Source of the DNA: Antennarius striatus
Taxonomy: Eukaryota > Chordata > Actinopteri > Lophiiformes > Antennariidae
DNA: 64,000 nucleotides
Direction of reading: 5' to 3'
Assembly (NCBI RefSeq): GCF_040054535.1
Contig: NC_090795.1
Location: 1,103,501-1,167,500, forward strand
The first letter of the stretch is position 1; every line of letters starts with the position of its first letter. The position numbers and the translations under genes were made by a program. The notes under the pieces were generated by a model. That model did no database searches. It saw only the letters and a program-made list of their open reading frames with translations, and was not told the origin of the DNA. Of the stretch, positions 23,618 to 32,039 are shown piece after piece.

Positions 23618-26600
23618 CACACCTTACAGCCTGTTGTGGGGTCGTGACCCCAGTAGCCTGTCTCACACCTGTCACAGGTGTCTCCCTCTGTATGGGCGGG
23701 GCAGATGCACTCACCACTCATGGGGTCACAGTTCCCTCCAGTGTGATCACAGCTGCATGCTGGGAAGGACAAATGACATCCAATCAAAATCCACAGCCTC
23801 AACCAATCAGATGAAGGCTGACGCGTCACCTGATTTATTACCTATGCAGCCATCGGCATCAAAATTGTAGTAACCGTGGCTGCAGCGGTCACACGAACGT
23901 CCAGACACGCCCTCCACACACAGGCACTGCCCATCCTGGTCACATGACTCAGACACAGATCCTGATTGGTTGCAGTTACAGGCCTGACAGCCCTGGCCGC
24001 TCTGCAGCCCGAAGAACCCCGCCTGAAAAGAGAATTAGAACGTGAATAAATTTATTTCCCTTCAGGTGAGGTGAGAACCATGTGAAGGTCACTAGAACCG
24101 TGTGAAGGTCACTAGAACCGTGTGAAGGTCACTAGAACCGTGTGAAGGTCACTAGAACCGTGTGTGGTCTCACCTGGCAGCGGTCACACCTGCGTCCCGT
24201 CACGTTGTCTCTGCACAAACACTGACCGGTGGTGACGTCACACACACCGGAGAAGCTGCCGCCTGCATCACAGCCACACTCTGAAGGGAGGAGAGAGACA
24301 CGCCCACTGTTAGGCTGATTCTGTAGCCCCACCCCCTTTTTTGTGAAACCACACCCCCTTAACTGTGAAACAGAAAAAATCTGAATTTGGAAATAATTTG
24401 AATCCTAAATTTAGTCAAACTAAATGAACTGATTGTAATCTGACTGTAGTTTGAGGGCATCACCACTAGGTGGCAGCACACACCCACAGTCATCTGACAG
24501 CAGAACAAAGAGGTCAGAGGTCGCGTGTAATCTGGATTTGACCAGATCAACATTCCTGCTGTGAGTTCCTGTCGTCTCTCTCAGATTAACTCCTGAACCG
24601 GTTGAACTTCCAGGGGAATGCTTCACCAACACAAACTCCTGTCGATCAGGTCCAGTGAGCAGCATCGGTTGCCATGGTGATCTACCAGGTTAAAGGTGAC
24701 GCTGCTGTAGTGTTCAGTTGCAGTACCGCGAGTAACCAGTGGGCGGCGGCGCTCTGTCTGTGGCTTTAAACGCAGCAAGACTGGCTTGTGTGACAACAAC
24801 CGAGAGCCCCGCCCCCTCCCATGACGTCAAATCAGATGCGAGTGTTGCGTCCTACCCTGACAGTCCTTGGCGTCCACAGCGTCTCCATAGTAACCGGGCT
24901 GACAGACCTCGCAGTGTCTCCCAGCTGTGTTGCCGAGGCAGAGCAGACACTCCCCGGTGATGACATCACAGTACCCCGCCTCGCTGACGTTCACGTTACC
25001 GTTACACTCGCAGGGGACGCAGTCCCCGCCCACTACCTGTGGGTCGCCATGGAAACCGCTGGCACACCTGTAAGCAGGGAGAGACGGGCGTCACAGCGAG
25101 TTCACCGCTGCGGTCCAGAGGTCAGTCTGTCCGATCCTCACCTCTCACAGTTGGCTCCTGTGTACCCGTCCTGACACTGGTCACATGACACCTGACCCGA
25201 CACGCCCAACACACAGGTGGGACTGAAGCTAACACACAGCGTCAGCGTGTTAATAAAGTTTTATTCTCATTTGAATCAGAGACATTAAAAGAAATCACAG
25301 ATCATTGCGAATTAAGTGTGTGATGGTGATCAGGTTGTGTGATAGTGATCAGGTTGTGTGATAGTGATCAGGTTGTGTGATAGTGATCAGGTTGTGTGAT
25401 AGTGATCAGGTTGTGTGATGGTGATCAGGTTGTGTGATAGTGATCAGGTTGTGTGATGGTGATCAGGTTGTGTGATGGTGATCAGGTTGTGTGATGGTGA
25501 TCAGGTTGTGTGATGGTGATCAGGTTGTGTGATAGTGATCAGGTTGTGTGATAGTGATCAGGTTGTGTGATAGTGATCAGGTTGTGTGATAGTGATCAGA
25601 TTGTGTGATAGTGATCAGATTGTGTGATGGTGATCAGGTTGTGTGATAGTGATCAGGTTGTGTGATAGTGATCAGGTTGTGTGATAGTGATCAGGTTGTG
25701 TGATAGTGATCAGGTTGTTTGATAGTGATCAGGTTGTGTGATAGTGATCAGGTTGTGTGAATCACACTTCCTTCAGACTAATAAAGTTTTTGGGTTTGAA
25801 CCTGTTGGACGGCTCCGTCAGGGGACACGGACACAGGTGACAGTCGTCTGCCATCCCCTCTGTGGCGTCGCCGTAGAAACCAGGCAGACACTGATCACAG
25901 TGGGGCCCAGTGGTATTATGGGTACAGTCCTGAGAGACAGACGGGTGATGGGTCAGTCCCTCGATCGATCACTTTATTGATCGTGTTCGTGTGAACTCAC
26001 CAAACAGTTCCCGTCGCTGTCACACTCGGAGGCGTGGTCGTTACACTCGCACTGCATACAGTTACCGCCAAACAAGACTCCGCCCACCCGGTAGAACCCT
26101 GGGAGACACGTCTGAAACACGCCACACACGTGTTGAGGCTCTACTGGTTTCCCTCACACTAGTGAATCGGTGAAGCGGTACTGACCTCACAGGACGTCCC
26201 GCTGTAACCCCACGGACACTCACACGTCTCCACGGCAACCGCCTGAACGCCAGTTTCTGAGGTGGAGTCGGCGACGTCTAGTAAGACTGAGCTGAGACTG
26301 AGGGAGACAGACGGGTCAGAGGGAGACAGACGGGTCAGAGGGAGACAGACGGGTCAGAGGGAGACAGACGGGTCAGAGGGAGACAGACGGGTCAGACGGG
26401 GTCATTTCCTGTCATGGTTAGTAATCAGATTACTCTGCTCTCACCTGATTGGCCCGTCAGCGGAGGCGTTCAGGTGAGCTGTGACTCTCAGCGACGTCAC
26501 GTCAGCGAGGACCAACAGCAGGTCGTCACGGGTAACCAGACCGCCCGACTGAACGTCCAGGAAATGCCCCTCGTCTATCGTCACGGCAACCGATCGCACG

Positions 26601-27764
26601 GCCAGCGGGGAGAGGAAGAGGAGGCGCGGAGGCGAGAGGCGGAGCACGCGGCCGTTTCCCTGGAGACGAGAGATGTCGTTCCTAAAGACGCCATGATTGT
26701 AGTTTATGATGGAGTGGTTTTTGGACTCACTTCAATGATGATGTCAAAGTGGGCGGGACGAGAGCGGTCTTCGTTGTCCAATGGGGCGTCGTAAAGCACC
26801 GAGTAGTTCAGGGACCCCCCGTAGGACGCCAGCTGGAGACAGGCGGACCGTTAGAAACACGCACTGCATGCTGGGAATAGTAGGGAAATGTTTGCTAACC
26901 TTGTTGCCAAGGAAATGATCAGGCGCCTCCCACATCAGCACATGTTGGTGGGCGTGGCTAGAGGAAGCGTTACGAGGGATGGGGAGGTCGTTGTCATCAC
27001 TGACGTGGGGGGCGTGAAGGACCGAGATGGGCTGGAGCAAAGCGCCTTCGTAGAGCAGCTGAAAGAGTGAATATTATGGGATGTGTGACGCTCCGCCGCC
27101 GTGTGACGTCGTTCGCAGGTGTGTTACCTGAGCCATGGAGTGGGCGGAGCTCTCGCAGACGTCGGACACGCCGAAGCAGAAGCAGTCGGTGCAGCCGAGG
27201 GGGTTCCCCGCCTGCAGGTTGTAGAAGCCGGGTCTGCAGAGGTCGCAGTGAGCCCCCGTCACGCCAGCCTGCAGTGGGGGGGACAGGTGAGCCCGGCCAA
27301 TGGCGACGCACGGCATAAACGCGTGATGATGTCACCGTTACCTTGCAGGTGCAGGGGCTGCAGGGGTCGGTGTTGGTGCTGCCCGACAGGTTACACTCGC
27401 ACCGCTCGCACCGGGGGAAGTCTCTGTACCCGAACGCACAACGGTCACACCGCCGGCCGGCGAAGCCCTCCGTGCACACACACTGACCCGCAGACACACC
27501 TGGACACACACCCGTGGAACGACAAGGTGTGTGATAGTGACCTGGTCGTGTGTGATAGTGACCTGGTTGTGTGTGATAGTGACCTGGTTGTGTGTGATAG
27601 TGACCTGGTTGTGTGTGATAGTGACCTGGTCGTGTGTGATAGTGACCTGGTCGTGTGTGATAGTGACCTGGTCGTGTGTCGTCTCTGGCGCAGACAGACG
27701 ACTGTGATCCTCGTGTGTCACACCCACACTCGACACACGGTGAGTCTGAATATGGAGAAACCTG

Positions 27765-27815
<51 letters not shown>

Positions 27816-28363
27816 ACAACACCTGTGATTGGCTTATTGTGATTTGTTGTGATTGTTTACTGTTGTTTATCGGCGGTACCTCGGCAGGTCGGTAGTAACC
27901 GTCGACACAAGTCTCACAGTTGATGCCGGCGGTGTTCTGTTGACAGTCGATACAGACTCCGCCCCCCTGGCGCACATCCCTGGTGTTTAGACTCAGAGAG
28001 AGATCAGCGACCGTCTGGTTGTAGGAACAGTCGAGGGCTTTGTTGTGACAGTTACACTCTGAGAGGGAGACGGGTGAGAGGGAGACGGGTGAGAGGGAGA
28101 CGGGTGAGAGGGGGACGGGTGAGAGGGAGACGGGTGAGAGAGAGACGGGTGAGAGGGAGATGGGTGAGAGGGAGACGGGTGAGAGGGGGACGGGTGAGAG
28201 GGGGACGGGTGTGTCTCTACACTTCCTACTTTCACAGGTGTTCCCCTCGGAGATGGTTCCTGGTTGCCATGGCAGCTGGTGGTAACCGGGGCAACACTGG
28301 TTACAGCTCTCTCCACAGGTGTTGTGCTCACACACACACTGCAGCTTCTGTTGGTACACAAAA

Positions 28364-28398
<35 letters not shown>

Positions 28399-31320
28399 CA
28401 GTCCGTCACCTGTGGGAACACTCTCCAGGTGAACAGGAAGCTGCACACCTGTGTGGCGTTACCTTGGTAACGGGGTCCAGGGGACAGCTCTGGGCGTGGC
28501 CGTAGCAGATGCACATCCCGCCCACAGAGATGTCTTTGATGGAGTAGTAATACTGTGGGTGAGAGGAGTCGATTGATCACACATCAGCTGACAGGAACCA
28601 ATAGATTGATGATTGATTCCAGTATTGATCGCGGTTCAGGTATTTCTGGTTGATCGGTTACACCTGTTGATCGGTTACACCTGTGTCTGGTTCCCTGGAC
28701 TTCTGGGCCGTGTCCAGTCCCTTCAGTCCGTTTCTAGACACTAGTTAGGTTCTAGTTAGTTTCTAGTTGGCTTCTAGGTAGTTTTTAGTAATTTTTAGTT
28801 AGTTTTTGTTGTTTCTGTTTACTTCCTAGTTAGTCTCCACTTATTTTTTAGTTTGTTTCTAGTTAGTTTTAATTATTTACTAGTGATTTTAGTTTTAGTT
28901 AGTCTTTAGTTAGTTTGTAGCTGGTTTTAGTTAGTTTTTGTTGTTTCTCATTTGTTTCTAGTTTATTTTAATTTGTCCCTACTTGTTTTTAGTTTTAGTT
29001 AGTTTTTAATTAGTTTCTAGTTGTTTTTAGTTAGTTGTTGTTGTTTGTAATTAGTTTTTAATTAGTTTCTAGTTGTTTTTAGTTAGTTGTTGTTGTTTGT
29101 AATTAGTTTTTATTTAGTTTCTAGTTAGTTTCTAGTTAGTTTTTAGTTAGCTGTTGGATAGTTTGTTGCTTTGGTTTGAGACTTTCTGTGTACTGATCTT
29201 GTTTATTGTTTGTTAGTTAGTTTCTAGTTAGTTTCTGGTTATATTTATTTCGTCTGTAGTTTCTAGTTGTTGAAATGTTTGTTTGTTTGTTTGTTGTGGT
29301 TGAGGCTCTGTTCATTAACTGATGGTTTAACTCGTTGGCGTTCCTCCGTTGATCTACTCTGAGGACTCGGTGAGATCCAGGTGTTCACCACGTTACTAAA
29401 CGTCTCACCCTTCGGGTCACGATGGGGTCGATGTCTTTGGGGTCGCGGGCGCTCAGGGTCATCAGGTCGGCGTTGAGCGTTCTGATTCGCTGGAGCTTCA
29501 GTCTGATGTAACGAGCCGAGGTGAAGTTCAGGAGTTCAGAGGTCAGATCTTCTGCTCCGGGTCGGCCGTTGATCAGAGAGGTGTGGATCTGAGGTGTGAG
29601 AAAGGGGCGGGGCGTCAGGTCGTTGTCTGGATCCGACCAATCGAGCGACGGACGGACGGACTCACCTCTCCGTGTTCCAGCGGGTCCAGCCTGGCGTAGT
29701 ACGACGTGCAGATGACCTCCGTGTCGTTCTTGTAGGTCGGGGGTCCGAGTCTGGGCGTGATGTTGTAGCGCGACAGACACTCAGAGTTGCTAATGGCGTA
29801 ATACTGCCAGGGGTCAAAGTTCACGCCGTCCAGGGAGCGCTCCAGGATCCAGTTACCTGTTGGACCAAAAGATGGACGACGTCACCTCTGTTACATAGCC
29901 AAACACTCGTTTGGCTTCGGGCGGACGACCTCACCTGGACGCGGAGAGTTGGCGGCCTTGATGATGACATAGGCGACCTGGAAGATCTGGACACACAAGG
30001 ACACGGGTGTTTACCGGTTGCCATGGAAACCATGAGTATTTTGGGTTCCCGGAGGCGCGTCTACCTGCTTGAGGTCCAGCGTGACGGTGACCCAGTGGAA
30101 CTGGCGTCCGTTCTTGATGCTCGGGCTTTGCCACCACTGATTGGTCCCGTCGATGGCGTTGGTGATCGGATGGCGTTCTGAAAAGAAGTCGAGTCATTCA
30201 GCAAACGGTTCGGCGTCAAACCGGACCTGAGTGGACTCTGGCGGTTCTGGGTTTGGTACCTTTGGGCAGGACGGAGTTGGCGTCGCACCTCAGGCAGTGC
30301 GAGTTCTTGAGGCGCCGGCGGGGGTTGTGTTCCACCAGCTTACAGTAAACTTCGGGTTCCGGGTCGCCGCACGTGGCGTTGCTGTCGATCGCTGCGTTGC
30401 TAGCTAAGTTCAAGATGGCAGGGAACAGACCTGGAATGCAGCGCTAACAGTTAGCATCAGCGGCAACACCGTCAGCATCCAGAAACACATCACTGGACGT
30501 TAGCATCCTGGTACCAGTAGCTAGCTTCTGTAGGCACCTGGAATACATCACTAAACGTTAGCATGCTAAACAACATGCTAAGAGTTAGCGTCTTGAAATA
30601 GATGACTGTCACTCCAAAACTGATAGCATCGTAAGCTCACCTTTAACCTCCACCTACTAGCTGCTGTAAACGCTTGATGACTTGTTAGCATCGTGACACA
30701 CAGATAGCCGTTAGCGCTGTTAAACACTCAGACCATTGTTAGCATCCTGACAGCGGCGCGTCACACAGGTGAACTCAGGTGAGTCACCGTCTGGAACCTC
30801 GCGGGTACCGAGGACTTCCTGAGACTGAGTCATGTGACCACGAGCAGACATGCGCTAACACGACGTTGGTCCTGGTCTTGGATTTAAAAAAATGTTCCTC
30901 ATTTGATTTCTCTAAAACTAAACTGTGTGAAAAATCTTGAGTTTAACTTCTGTAAAAATTGTTTAATTTTACAAAGTTTGAAAAAAACTTTGTAAAATTA
31001 AACAGATTCAAATAAAGTTTTATGTAAAATGAAAATGTTCTTCAAGCAGACTGAGACATTTTTAAACAAAGGCCCCAGCAACCCCCATGACCCACGAAAG
31101 CAGAAAAATTGTACGAAAAATGAAAATTAAATTAAAAATTAATTAAAAATAAATTTATTTTAACTAAATATCGGAAATAAGGAATTTAAAAAAAAATTGT
31201 AATAAAAGAAAACTACAAAAAAAACAACGTTTAAACTGATGGAAATTTCTCTGATAAAGATCTGAAAGTTTGATTGTTGACAGAAACTTTTCATGACAAA
31301 AGCACAGACACACACACACA

Positions 31321-31360
<40 letters not shown>

Positions 31361-31993
31361 AATTGCTGTTGTGTGTGATCAGCTGTGGGGGTGTGATAAG
31401 GTGGGTGGTCCCCCCCCCGGGGGTTTGTTGTGGGAACTCCTCGGCCTTCGGCGGCGTCTGCAGGACGACGTCTAAACATGTGATGAGGATTTTAAAGCGT
31501 CCCGTCCGTCGGACGCTCCAGGTGTTCCCGTCGGTTGGAGGCGGGGCCAACGCGCCTCCAAGGGGGCGGGGCCAACGCGCCTCCAAGGGGGCGGGGCAGA
31601 CACAACTCTAGGGGAGCGGGGTCACGTTTAGAAAGACGTAGGAAAAAGTGCAACGTCGAGACCGAAGACAAGGAAGTGAGTTTAGAAAGAAGCAGCTAGC
31701 GGCTAGTAGCAGCTAGCAGCTAAAGTCCAACCCCTGAGGCTGGGGGCCCCACCCATCAGTTCAAAAGGCCCCCACCTTCATCAGGAGGATGAGTCCGTGT
31801 CATCGTTGCTGATTGGATGATGAACAGTGGAGCGTCATCGACGTGTTGGAATGTGTGAGAGCCGTTTGTTGGTGTTGGGTTGACCTCTGACCCCTCCCCC
31901 ACCAACACACACTGCAGCTCCGCAGGGGAGATGAGGCCGGAGGCGGGGGGGGGTCGAGAGGAAGAGGAGGAGTGTGATTGTTAACAGTAATTA

Positions 31994-32039
<46 letters not shown>

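Noticed and set aside
25316-25757. Regular 19-bp repeats considered as a CRISPR-like array
   Set aside because: There are no unique spacers (the units are directly contiguous), and the sequence lies in an intron of a vertebrate gene.
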